Source: Oscillatoriophycideae cyanobacterium NC_groundwater_1537_Pr4_S-0.65um_50_18
GTDB taxonomy: Bacteria > Cyanobacteriota > Cyanobacteriia > Elainellales > Elainellaceae
Assembly (NCBI GenBank): GCA_016208305.1
Contig: JACQYI010000051.1
Coordinates: forward strand, 1 to 34,838
Length of the DNA stretch: 34,838 nucleotides
Direction: 5' to 3'
Shown here: positions 16,394 to 24,923 of the stretch, one piece after another
How positions within the stretch are numbered: the first letter of the stretch is position 1
Layout of the letters: the number at the start of each line of letters is the position of its first letter
The notes under the pieces: model-generated
Databases searched by the model: none
Told to the model about the DNA's origin: nothing
Seen by the model: only the letters and a program-made list of their open reading frames with translations
Translations under genes and position numbers: made by a program

Positions 16394-18946
16394 ATGGTTG
16401 CACAAACGGACGTTTACACGCTCAATTTGCCCTGGGATGAACTCCCGCTAAACCTGCTTGAAAACGAACAGAAATTACACTTTCGACAACACGCTCAAAT
16501 TAACCGCCATACGACAGGAGAAGTGCTTTGGTCGAGTCAAACACCTGGCAGTCAACTGCTGCTGCTCGCTGGAGAGGTGCGTTTGGTGCAAGCGAAAGGA
16601 GCCTCAGCTTTAGAACCTGGGAAATCAGTTTTGCTAAAGCCAGGTGACTGGTTTGGTGATGCTCTAGCATTGGTTGGAGATTGGAAAGCGAGAGCTGCTA
16701 GCAAAGAAGTCGTGATTGCGTTTTGGCAGTCTGATCTTTGGCAAGAAGTTGATTCTCCCATGCTGCAAGATGTCTGGTCAGATTTGCGCTGGCGCTATCA
16801 ACCGTTCGATCCACAATTGCCGCATCCCGCATCGGGTTATCCCTATGTGTTTCATCTCAACAGTGCCGCTGCTTGTCTCACAATGGTGACGCAGCACTTG
16901 CAAACTCCAATGCCGCTCAAGCAAGTGCAGCGGCAGATCCAGGGACAAACCGTGCAGAATTTAGCGGCAGGGGCTGAGACGATCGGGATTCAGCTTCATC
17001 ATATTCAACAAGTGAGTTGGATTGGCCTCGATCGGCTAGCGTTTCCAGCGCTGCTGCACTGGCGGCAAGAGCACTGGGTTGTGGTTTATGAGGTGAACGG
17101 CGATCGCATGGTAATTGCTGACCCGCTCAACCGCCATCAGCAGTGTGAGAGTGTACCGCGCGAGCAAGTCGAAGCGGCCTGGGATGGGCAACTGTGGCTG
17201 GTGGAACCTGCACCAAAAGCTGAATCATTTAATTTGCGTTGGTTTATTCCTGCTGTATGGCAATATCGCAAACTACTAGGGGAAGTGCTATTAGCCTCGC
17301 TGGTGCTGCAAGTGTTGGGGCTTGCCAGCCCCATGTTGACGCAGGTCATTATTGACAAGGTGATTGTGCATGAGAGCCTATCAACGCTGCACGTCGTTGC
17401 GATCGCGCTCCTCGGTGTCGGCATTTTTGAAGCCATTTTAGGTGTGATCCGCTTGTTCGTGTTTACGCATACGGCACGGCGGCTCGATTTAAGTTTGTCG
17501 TCACAGCTCTTTCGCCATCTGCTAGAGTTGCCTCTGGCTTATTTTGAAGCGCGACGAGTCGGGGATACCGTGGCGCGGGCGCAGGAATTAGCGAATATCC
17601 GCCAGTTTCTAACGGGAACCGCTTTGACCGTGGTGATTGATGCCGTTTTCATAGTGGTCTACTTAGGATTAATGCTGTTCTACAGTCCTAAATTGACCTT
17701 GATCAGTCTGGCAGTGATTCCAGCATTGGTTGGACTGATGTTGTTTACCACTCCTCTGTTGCGAAGTTGGCTGAATGAGTCGTTTAATCGTCATGCGGAT
17801 AGCCAATCGTTTTTGGTAGAAACGGTTTCAGGCATTCATGCAATCAAAGCTCACTCGGCTCAGTTAGCAACGCGAGAACGCTGGGAGGGATTGTTTGCTC
17901 GGTATGTCCGAACTAATTTTCGCGCCTCTACCTTGTCGAACGTAGATGGTCATGTCGGCCAGTTTCTAACCAATCTTTCAGAACTGCTAATTCTCTGGTT
18001 CGGAGCGATGTTGGTGATTGAGCATCATTTGACTATCGGTCAGCTAGTGGCGTTCCAGATGCTGTCGGGGAAAGCGATCGCTCCCCTCCTCCACTTAGCA
18101 CAGCTCTACCAAAGCTTCCAACAGGTGTTGCTGTCGGTCGATCGGATTGGGGACATTCTCAATGAAGCGCCGGAAGCGGCATCAGACACCGGGCTAGTAC
18201 TGCCGCCGATTGAGGGTCAAGTCAGTTTCGACAAGCTGTTTTTCCGCTATCAGCCAGATCTCGAAGACGTGCTAAAAGGCATCTCGATAGATTTAAAACC
18301 GGGGATGTTTGTGGGCATCGTGGGGCGTAGTGGCTCAGGTAAAAGCACCTTATCAAAGCTAATTCAACGCTTATATCAGCCTCGATCGGGGCGAGTCTTG
18401 CTGGATGGATTTGACATCAAAGGTGCCAATCTAACGTCTTTACGGCAACAAATTGGGGTGGTGCTGCAAGACGATTTTTTGTTTAACGGTACGGTCTTCG
18501 ATAATATCACATTCAACAACGCTGATATTCCACCAGCGCAAGTCGTTGAAGCAGCAAAGATGGCAGCAGCTCATGACTTTATTGCGGCACTCCCTCAGGG
18601 CTATGAAACTCTGATCGGCGAGCGTGGTACCGGTTTGTCAGGCGGACAACGACAACGCTTAGCCCTAGCACGAGTCTTCCTCTCAACGGCACCACTTTTG
18701 ATTCTCGATGAGGCTACCAGCGCGTTAGATAGCGAAACAGAACGCCAGATTTTGGAGAACTTGCAGCGAGTTCGCAACGGGCGGACGGTGCTAATGATCA
18801 CGCACCGATTTGCGCCGCTCAAATACGCCGATCGAGTTCTAGTCCTCGAAAAGGGAGTCCTGATCGAGCAGGGTTCTCACCAAGAGCTTTTACAGCAAAA
18901 AGGTGTTTACTCTGTGCTGCACCAACAACAGCAAGCAGCAGTTTAG
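16394..18946 (+). CDS. Type I secretion ABC exporter with C39-like peptidase-dead domain
   Basis: An 850-aa half-transporter. Residues about 1-130 look like a cyclic-nucleotide-binding-type beta-roll. Residues 145-265 are a C39-like domain: the catalytic Cys of D-C-G-x-x-C is Ser157 (NSAAAC) while His227 and Asp243 remain, so it should bind rather than cleave substrate, as in HlyB. About six membrane helices follow (285-560). The ATPase has Walker A GRSGSGKST (644-652), signature LSGGQ (748-752) and Walker B LLILDE (768-773). The ATG at 16394 has AGGTG 6 bases upstream; an in-frame GTG at 16385 is the alternative. The toxin-like gene starts 42 bases downstream, its likely cargo. Confidence 0.93.
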   Translation: MVAQTDVYTLNLPWDELPLNLLENEQKLHFRQHAQINRHTTGEVLWSSQTPGSQLLLLAGEVRLVQAKGASALEPGKSVLLKPGDWFGDALALVGDWKARAASKEVVIAFWQSDLWQEVDSPMLQDVWSDLRWRYQPFDPQLPHPASGYPYVFHLNSAAACLTMVTQHLQTPMPLKQVQRQIQGQTVQNLAAGAETIGIQLHHIQQVSWIGLDRLAFPALLHWRQEHWVVVYEVNGDRMVIADPLNRHQQCESVPREQVEAAWDGQLWLVEPAPKAESFNLRWFIPAVWQYRKLLGEVLLASLVLQVLGLASPMLTQVIIDKVIVHESLSTLHVVAIALLGVGIFEAILGVIRLFVFTHTARRLDLSLSSQLFRHLLELPLAYFEARRVGDTVARAQELANIRQFLTGTALTVVIDAVFIVVYLGLMLFYSPKLTLISLAVIPALVGLMLFTTPLLRSWLNESFNRHADSQSFLVETVSGIHAIKAHSAQLATRERWEGLFARYVRTNFRASTLSNVDGHVGQFLTNLSELLILWFGAMLVIEHHLTIGQLVAFQMLSGKAIAPLLHLAQLYQSFQQVLLSVDRIGDILNEAPEAASDTGLVLPPIEGQVSFDKLFFRYQPDLEDVLKGISIDLKPGMFVGIVGRSGSGKSTLSKLIQRLYQPRSGRVLLDGFDIKGANLTSLRQQIGVVLQDDFLFNGTVFDNITFNNADIPPAQVVEAAKMAAAHDFIAALPQGYETLIGERGTGLSGGQRQRLALARVFLSTAPLLILDEATSALDSETERQILENLQRVRNGRTVLMITHRFAPLKYADRVLVLEKGVLIEQGSHQELLQQKGVYSVLHQQQQAAV

Positions 18947-18988
18947 TTTTTACCATTCACAACCCATACCTCAGATTGGAGAACGACA

Positions 18989-21319
18989 ATGAAACACGAT
19001 TCTTACTCTGACCAACAAGCTCATACCAGTTTTCAACCTCGATCGCCACAATCTGCGAACGACTCAACGCAACTCGGTCAGCCAGTCCATCACAGCAGTT
19101 CCACCAGCAGTGGGGGTGCCAACTGGTTGAACAAAGCAAGTCGCTGGGTGGCTGACAAATTTCAAACTGCCCAGTCTTCTATAAATGGTTCGGGAGAAAC
19201 GATCGCACCCGATCAGATTCTTCCGGCTCTCAAAGGAACTGCAAATCGATCGCTGTCTCAATCTGCTCAATCTAATCAACCGCTCGTAGGTGTAATTGAT
19301 TCGGGGTTTGGCACTGATGAGCATGGCAGCAAAATGGTTGAAGCGATTCAGAAAGAGAACCCGCAGGCAAAAATTTGGCGAGGCAGAGGTGTTGGTACAG
19401 GCGGCGGGGTAGAGGCGCTCGTTAAGTTTGTCGATGTGGCGAAGGCAACCGGGCAGTCGCGGGCAGTGGCTAACCTCAGCTTTGATCTGACCGAGGTGCA
19501 TCCAGACGGCAGCATCTCAACGCGCACTCAACTCACGGCCAAAGAACAATCTGCGTTAGCCTATGCCCGTGACAATGGGGTATTGGTGGTCGCATCAGCG
19601 GGCAATCAGGGTGGGGCGATGTCTGCTTTGGGGCAAGCGTCTCAACCGTTTGACAATCTGATTGTAGTCGGCGCAGCAAATGGGAACGATCGCGCTTCCT
19701 ATTCCAGCTATGGCAAAGGCTTAGATCTGGTTGCAGACGTGGGGGCTGCAGGAACGTCACTTGCCGCCGCGAAAACAACTGGTGCAATCGCCAAATTGTG
19801 GAGTGACAATCCAGAGTTAAGCAGTCAACAAGTCAATAAAATGCTCACTGCCACTGCTACCGATTTGAAGGCTCCTGGTTGGGATGCTGAAACGGGCGCG
19901 GGGTTGCTGAATTCTGGAGAAGCGATCGATCTGGCAAAGACAATCACACCGAAAACCCAGATGTTCTCTGGGAACCAACTGATGCAGCAGCTCAACCAAT
20001 CGTCCGAGGATTCTACTTGGAGGAGCACGAATGGGTCAGTAGCCAGCGAGCGGACCGCTGGGTTCGCAGCATTGGTGAAGCCGAATATTGATGCTATGCG
20101 TGAAGCTATTAATCTGGAGCCCAAAGCACCAAACCCACCTGATGCTAGTGACCGACCGAATTGGAATTTGTTTGATGGGATTGCTGCTACCGCTCGCAAA
20201 AGCTTAGGCATTGCAGATGCCGAACCTGCCGCTCCGGAGCCAAACCCACCTGACTCGGCGGCAATGGAGCAACATAACCCGGCTCTAGGTCAGGTTGCGA
20301 TTCAGCAAGGCGATACCCTATGGGATGTTGCCCAAAAGCAACTGGGTAGTGGCGATCGTTGGCGTGAACTTCGCAAAGCTGATGGCAGTCCGTTTACAGA
20401 ACAAGAGGCAAGTCAACTGCAAGTTGGGACATCAGTGCAAATTCCTGGCGCTCAACCTGCCCCACCCCTTGTTGACGGAGGAATTCTAGGTGCGGACATT
20501 GGAGCGAACATTGGAGCACTGTTGGAGTCGCCTCCCCCAATAAAGCAACCTAACCTACCTCCTCCTCCGGAGACAAACCCACCTGCCCCACCCGCTCCGG
20601 CGCCAGCTAGTGAACAACCGAATTGGGATTGGAGTGAGATTGGTCATACTGCTCTGGATATCCTCGGCACGTTTGATCCGACTCCCATTGTAGATGGGGT
20701 TAATACTGCCTGGTACGCTGCTGAAGGAGACTGGCTCAATGCTGGGATCTCAGCGACTTCTATGGTTCCTTATGTAGGTGACTTTGCCAAGGGAGGCAAG
20801 TACTTTGCTAAGGGATTGAACGCTGCCGATGCTGCCCGGCCATCACCTGCGATGATGCCAAAGCACATCCCGCCATCCCCGATTCCCACTCCGCGAAGTG
20901 GACCTGAGCCAGATCTCGATGCTCCAGAATTAACCCCACAAAGCGAATCTAGACAACCCGAAGATGACGATCCTGATAGTGACTTCGTCACAATCTACAA
21001 AGCCCCGTCGTCGCCAGGTTTGGCTAAAAAATTAGAAACACAAGGATTTTATCCTGAAGATTTCTCTATACGTAAGTTTACTGAGAACACCCCTGGTGAC
21101 AACTCTGCTTATTTTGCCAAAGACAAAGAGCTAGCGCAGTATTGGGCAACAATCTATAAGGCGGGAATTTTGAAAGTCGATATACCGCGGGATGTTTACG
21201 ACCGAAGGATTAGAGATTACGAAGAGAAGTACGACGGAAGTACAACAACAAAAGAGATTCAAATTCCTCATGAAGCTTTCGATGTTCTGAACGCTGCAAA
21301 TAGGGAGCTCATAGAGTAG
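18989..21319 (+). CDS. Putative polymorphic toxin: S8 peptidase-like - LysM - pretoxin - C-terminal toxin domain
   Basis: A 776-aa modular protein without a Sec signal. After a polar N-terminal tail (1-95) comes a subtilisin-like domain (98-318): Asp104 in VIDSGFG, His112 in EHGS, oxyanion Asn206 in SAGNQGG, Ser257 in GTSLAAA. Only seven residues separate Asp and His, far fewer than in subtilisins. A LysM domain (434-486, QQGDTLWDVAQKQLG) is flanked by Pro-rich linkers. Residues 549-610 (ILGTFDPTPIVDGVNTAW..) resemble pretoxin segments before toxin domains. The C-terminal domain (665-776) has Y-K-A, SAYFAKDKELAQYWA and KEIQIPHEAFD motifs that could fit an ADP-ribosyltransferase-like fold; this is tentative. 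Context (ABC exporter before, tiny genes and HlyD after) suggests type I export. Confidence 0.8.
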   Translation: MKHDSYSDQQAHTSFQPRSPQSANDSTQLGQPVHHSSSTSSGGANWLNKASRWVADKFQTAQSSINGSGETIAPDQILPALKGTANRSLSQSAQSNQPLVGVIDSGFGTDEHGSKMVEAIQKENPQAKIWRGRGVGTGGGVEALVKFVDVAKATGQSRAVANLSFDLTEVHPDGSISTRTQLTAKEQSALAYARDNGVLVVASAGNQGGAMSALGQASQPFDNLIVVGAANGNDRASYSSYGKGLDLVADVGAAGTSLAAAKTTGAIAKLWSDNPELSSQQVNKMLTATATDLKAPGWDAETGAGLLNSGEAIDLAKTITPKTQMFSGNQLMQQLNQSSEDSTWRSTNGSVASERTAGFAALVKPNIDAMREAINLEPKAPNPPDASDRPNWNLFDGIAATARKSLGIADAEPAAPEPNPPDSAAMEQHNPALGQVAIQQGDTLWDVAQKQLGSGDRWRELRKADGSPFTEQEASQLQVGTSVQIPGAQPAPPLVDGGILGADIGANIGALLESPPPIKQPNLPPPPETNPPAPPAPAPASEQPNWDWSEIGHTALDILGTFDPTPIVDGVNTAWYAAEGDWLNAGISATSMVPYVGDFAKGGKYFAKGLNAADAARPSPAMMPKHIPPSPIPTPRSGPEPDLDAPELTPQSESRQPEDDDPDSDFVTIYKAPSSPGLAKKLETQGFYPEDFSIRKFTENTPGDNSAYFAKDKELAQYWATIYKAGILKVDIPRDVYDRRIRDYEEKYDGSTTTKEIQIPHEAFDVLNAANRELIE

Positions 21320-21320
21320 G

Positions 21321-21608
21321 ATGGATAACCCGCAGTCATGGAATGAGGTTAAAAATTGCCTCCAAGTTGGAACTAAACTGAAAGGAGTAGTAACGAAGCA
21401 TTTTCCTTTTGGAGTATTTGTTGCTCTTCCTGAAGTTCGGTTTACCGGACTCATCCAAATCTCAGATTCCAAGGACGAAGGTATTATGTTGCCTTCTGAC
21501 TATCCAGCAGTTGATTCATTGGTTGATGTAGTTGTACTGGGCTTTAAGGAAACAGGTCAACAAATTTGGTTAGACATGAAGCCAAGTCAGTTAGAACAGT
21601 CAAAGTAA
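21321..21608 (+). CDS. S1-domain-like small protein, putative immunity protein
   Basis: A 95-aa protein beginning one base after the toxin stop codon, with an AGGATGG-type overlap at the junction and hence probable translational coupling. Residues 15-90 look like a single S1/OB-fold RNA-binding domain (GTKLKGVVTKHFPFGVFVALP..FTGLIQIS). Its position directly behind the C-terminal toxin domain is the standard place for the cognate immunity gene. S1-like immunity is inferred from position, not from a recognised family. Confidence 0.75.
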   Translation: MDNPQSWNEVKNCLQVGTKLKGVVTKHFPFGVFVALPEVRFTGLIQISDSKDEGIMLPSDYPAVDSLVDVVVLGFKETGQQIWLDMKPSQLEQSK

Positions 21609-21622
21609 CTAGGAGAAGTGAA

Positions 21623-21829
21623 TTGAAAGAACTAGAAGTAGGCTTAAGAGTTTCAAGAGAAGGTATTTCTTTTTTTGGACTGAACGAAGTAAACGCAGCA
21701 ATCGAGCATGGTGCAAAAGTTGTTGCAATTAAAGAAGGCAATGCTCTTATGCATAAGACGGAAGAAGGTGATCAGAACGTTCAGCTCAGGTTCTCAGGTT
21801 TTTCAATTATCGTGGTGCTAGATGAGTGA
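21623..21829 (+). CDS. Small protein with TTG start, putative immunity or accessory protein
   Basis: A 68-aa protein. Start chosen at TTG 21623 because AGGAGA (21611-21616) lies 6 bases upstream; the open frame extends further up, but that would overlap the preceding gene without reason. The sequence L-K-E-L-E-V-G-L-R-V-S-R-E-G-I-S-F-F-G-L and the end FSGFSIIVVLDE suggest a small alpha/beta fold. No family recognised. It lies 14 bases after the S1-like gene, so it belongs to the toxin-immunity operon. Confidence 0.65.
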   Translation: MKELEVGLRVSREGISFFGLNEVNAAIEHGAKVVAIKEGNALMHKTEEGDQNVQLRFSGFSIIVVLDE

Positions 21830-21905
21830 GTAATGAGACTTCTGACTGCTCAAAGCTCATAAATTTTAGAGCAATCAAATTGATTTTGTAGCTAAGACAT
21901 CAAGA

Positions 21906-22088
21906 ATGTCGAAGATATCCGAGTGGGCTTCTTGCATGCAAAGAGGATATGTTGTAAGTATAGAGCTTAGTGTAATTAAAAATGCAAAACCCAATGCAAT
22001 TCAAGCAATTGCAATTGAAAAAACAATTGTAGTTGCTGCCTATGACAAGGATGGCAAAGAGATAACATTGTTTTTCCGCCCCGATTAA
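21906..22088 (+). CDS. Small hypothetical protein at the end of the toxin operon
   Basis: A 60-aa frame, MSKISEW..., with beta-strand-like segments (GYVVSIELSVIK, AIEKTIVVAAYDKDGKEITLFFRP). It is the third tiny gene after the toxin. The ribosome site is weak and the codon use AT-rich like the two preceding genes. It could be a second immunity gene kept from an earlier toxin tip, or a spurious frame. Confidence 0.45.
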   Translation: MSKISEWASCMQRGYVVSIELSVIKNAKPNAIQAIAIEKTIVVAAYDKDGKEITLFFRPD

Positions 22089-22264
22089 TCATCAGCGTCA
22101 ATCAGCATTAGTAGAGCGTGCATTCCTACTCTGCTAGCCAAAACCAAGTTTTTGAGCAAATTTGTCAAAGTTTCGAGTTGTGAGATGCAAGCCAAGATGA
22201 GAACGCCATTGTTTGAGTCCAAAGCAGCAACGGTCGGGTCTGTAATTTTTTCCTGCTAGCCTTG

Positions 22265-22381
22265 CATCCCACCCTAAAGCACGGGCTAATAGCAAAAGAA
22301 CACTAAAGTGCACTGAACTCCTTCTATAGTCTGCTTGAGCAGACTTGCTCTATTAGCCCGCAGTTTGCTTGCGGGTGGGTG
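22265..22381. repeat. Nested palindromic element (MITE-like or IS200/605-like end)
   Basis: Left arm CATCCCACCC (22265-22274) plus CGGGCTAATAG (22282-22292) pairs with CTATTAGCCCG (22350-22360) plus CGGGTGGGTG (22372-22381). Inside are smaller hairpins: GTCTGCTTGAGCAGAC near 22330-22345 and CCCGCA...TGCGGG at the right end. No protein is encoded. It fills most of the gap 22089-22555 between the immunity-like genes and the HlyD gene; I see nothing else in that gap. Confidence 0.6.
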
Positions 22382-22555
22382 AATGGCAAAGTTGAAAGGC
22401 AATGCTGACACAGAATTATGAACAGATCCACGATCGACTTCAAAACTCCATTTTTCTAATTCAAAACAACGATCGTATCAATAACCCCAGCTTCCAGACT
22501 CAGATCTCAAACGATTGAGTTCAAGATGCAAATCAAACCACTCTAGGAGAAAAGC

Positions 22556-23851
22556 ATGATGAAAGCTCCCCCAAAGTCAGTTCAACGACGGCAAACTAAA
22601 ATCCAATTTGCTAACGCTCAAGACTACCTCAACTATGAGTTAGGCAATGCTCAACGTCGATTACCACCGCTGTATATTCGACTGCTCGGATTTACTGTCT
22701 GTGCCATTGTGGGCAGCACGATCGCCTGGGCAACTTTCAGCAAAGTTGATGAAGTGGCAACGGCTCCGGCTGAAGTAATTCCTTCGACGCGAATTCAGCC
22801 AGTCAAAGCGCTCTCTGGTGGTTTGCTGCGGGATATTCAAGTCAAAGAAGGCGATCGAGTTAAGCAGGGCACACCATTGGTGCAGCTCGACCCAACCCTC
22901 ACCGACGCTGAATATCAGAGCGCTCAGCAGCTTTATCAAAAGATGCAGGATAATTTGGCGCGAATGCAAGCAGAACTATCTGGTAAAGCAGGTACGAACA
23001 CGCTGGATCAATTTCAAGATCAGCTTTTAGTATCTCGGCTGAAAGAATCGCAGGCAGCGATCAACCAACAGCAGGGTGCAATCAAAGCAGCTCAGGCAGA
23101 GTTGACTCGGCTACAAGCTACCCTCCGTTTTGCTAGCACTAAAGAGCGCAGTCTCAGTATGTTAGCCGTTGAAGGGGCGATTCCTCGTTTAGACTATCTC
23201 GATACCCAGAGTCAAGTTGCTTCTTTGCAGGCAGAAATGAGTGCCAAAGAACAAGAACTCTATCAGGCGCAGCAGGAGATGGAACAGCTCCAGTCTGGAC
23301 GCAAGAATGAAATTCTGACGCAAATCAATCAACTTACGCAGGAGAAAATCTCACTAGAAGGACAGCTCAAACAGGCAAAAGAACAGCGCGATCGAGAAAC
23401 CATCAAAGCTCCCGTGAACGGCACTATCTACAATGTCAAAGTCGTAGAATCTGGTGCAACAATACAAGGAGGAGAAGAACTGCTGTCAATTGTGCCTGAC
23501 GGAGCAGAGCTGGTTCTGGAAGCCAAAGTGTTGAATCGCGACATTGCCTTTGTCAAAACTGGAATGCGAGTCAAGATCAAACTGGAAACTTTGCCCTACC
23601 AAGAGTTTGGCATGATTGAAGGAACCGTGCTAGAAGTTAGCCCTAACGCGGTCAATGAGCCAGAGCTGGGGTTGGTATATCCGATTCGAGTGCAGCTCAA
23701 GCAGCACATGGCAAAAGTTCGTGGGCAGGAAGTAGCGCTTACTCCTGGCATGACAGCAACCGCAGAAATTGTCACCCGCCAGAAAACCGTGATGAGCTTT
23801 TTGTTAGATCCAATCACTGCCAGTTGGGATCGTGCATTCTCGGTGAGATAG
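22556..23851 (+). CDS. HlyD-family periplasmic adaptor (membrane fusion protein) of a type I secretion system
   Basis: A 431-aa protein. A cytoplasmic N-terminal tail of about 40 residues is followed by one membrane helix (41-60), a biotinyl/lipoyl half (VIPSTRIQPVKALSGGLLRDIQVKEGDRVKQG), a long coiled coil (about 110-280), the second lipoyl half (APVNGTIYNVKVVESGATIQ), and a beta-barrel ending in the DP.....D tail. This is the family that bridges an ABC exporter to an outer-membrane TolC-like channel. AGGAGA lies 5 bases before the ATG. With the ABC gene at 16394 it makes two of the three T1SS parts; no TolC gene is in the window. Confidence 0.93.
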   Translation: MMKAPPKSVQRRQTKIQFANAQDYLNYELGNAQRRLPPLYIRLLGFTVCAIVGSTIAWATFSKVDEVATAPAEVIPSTRIQPVKALSGGLLRDIQVKEGDRVKQGTPLVQLDPTLTDAEYQSAQQLYQKMQDNLARMQAELSGKAGTNTLDQFQDQLLVSRLKESQAAINQQQGAIKAAQAELTRLQATLRFASTKERSLSMLAVEGAIPRLDYLDTQSQVASLQAEMSAKEQELYQAQQEMEQLQSGRKNEILTQINQLTQEKISLEGQLKQAKEQRDRETIKAPVNGTIYNVKVVESGATIQGGEELLSIVPDGAELVLEAKVLNRDIAFVKTGMRVKIKLETLPYQEFGMIEGTVLEVSPNAVNEPELGLVYPIRVQLKQHMAKVRGQEVALTPGMTATAEIVTRQKTVMSFLLDPITASWDRAFSVR

Positions 23852-23999
23852 GGGTATGGCAACTCTAAGTACCGGACAACAATTGTAGGACGTTAACGCC
23901 TTTACGGTCGGGTAGAGAAGACTCGTTTCAATGTTTAGGCTTGCTTTGTATTCCCTATTGCTCTCACCTTTCGGAACACAAGAGGGGCTGAATATGGCA

Positions 24000-24034
24000 A
24001 AGGCGATCGCTCCGGTCAAGGAAACGATCGCCTT
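24000..24034. terminator. HIP1-containing hairpin after the HlyD gene
   Basis: AAGGCGATCG (24000-24009) and CGATCGCCTT (24025-24034) form a 10-bp stem with a 15-base loop, about 150 bases after the HlyD stop. No T-run follows. The remainder of 23852-24285 shows no convincing gene; a 22-codon frame from 23995 is too short to support. Confidence 0.4.
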
Positions 24035-24285
24035 CGATTACCAGCCTCACCAGCGAAACTAACCCAACAGAGTAGAGCGAGAAATTAGTGTTGTTGCTGT
24101 GCGGGTAGGTTGGTGGCAACCGGGGAATCAACAACAAGCAGGCGATCGAGCATGACTCAATCTTACCCTCAACATATTTCAGGTAAAGATACGGAAATAA
24201 CCCAGAAATAACCAGGTTCATGGGTTCACTTAATCAGCTTATGAATACAATGGGGAAATCGTGATCAATCCCTGATGATTCAAAT

Positions 24286-24870
24286 ATGGCAACTGCAACA
24301 CTCAAACGAACTAGAGCAGGCAATGTTCCTCAGACTGCATTAGACCAAGTGGGATCTCTGCTGCAAGACTTACCGGAGAAAACAAAAGAGCAGATCTCTC
24401 TGCGAGAGGCCGTGTCTCAGCTTCAAGACATCATCAAAGCTGCACTTGCCAAAGGCTACAGCTATGAGGATGTGGCGGCACTTTTGGCAGAAGTGGCGAT
24501 CGTCATCAGCCCCACCACGCTGAAGCGCTATGTGCTGACGAACGGCAGTCGCACCACGCAGAAGCAGGCGTCGTCCAAGGCTAAGACGAAGCGAAAGGCT
24601 AAAGCACTCAGCGCTGAGCCAATCTCAGAAGCAGTGCAGCCTGAGCCAGAAGCAGCGCCACTTGAAGTCAGCGACAAGCCTGAGCCGCCCCCTGTGGCCA
24701 AGGCAGCGAAAGGGCGGCGTAAGCCTGCTGTTGCAGCACCACTTGAAGTCGAGGCTGAGGTAGAAAAGCCCCGTCGAGGACGAGCGGCTAAAACGGCATC
24801 TGCACAGCCTAAGGCCGGATCAACCCAGCGGTCTAGCGCGACTAGAGGCCGCAGAGCCACCAAAGCTTGA
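24286..24870 (+). CDS. Basic protein with N-terminal HTH-like domain and Ala/Lys/Pro-rich tail
   Basis: A 194-aa protein. Residues about 38-85 (LREAVSQLQDIIKAALAKGYSYEDVAALLAEVAIVISPTTLKRYV, given in parts here as key helices) form a helix-turn-helix-like unit of the kind found in small plasmid mobilisation or partition accessory proteins. Residues 90-194 are low-complexity and strongly basic, with PRRGRAAK and RGRRATKA repeats resembling histone-H1-type DNA-binding tails. It is convergent with the primase-polymerase gene. It is probably a DNA-binding accessory of the neighbouring element; the precise role is unknown. Confidence 0.7.
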   Translation: MATATLKRTRAGNVPQTALDQVGSLLQDLPEKTKEQISLREAVSQLQDIIKAALAKGYSYEDVAALLAEVAIVISPTTLKRYVLTNGSRTTQKQASSKAKTKRKAKALSAEPISEAVQPEPEAAPLEVSDKPEPPPVAKAAKGRRKPAVAAPLEVEAEVEKPRRGRAAKTASAQPKAGSTQRSSATRGRRATKA

Positions 24871-24923
24871 TGCTCCATCCCTGCTGTGGGGCGATCGCAG
24901 TCAAGGCAAAGGAAAACAGAGTG

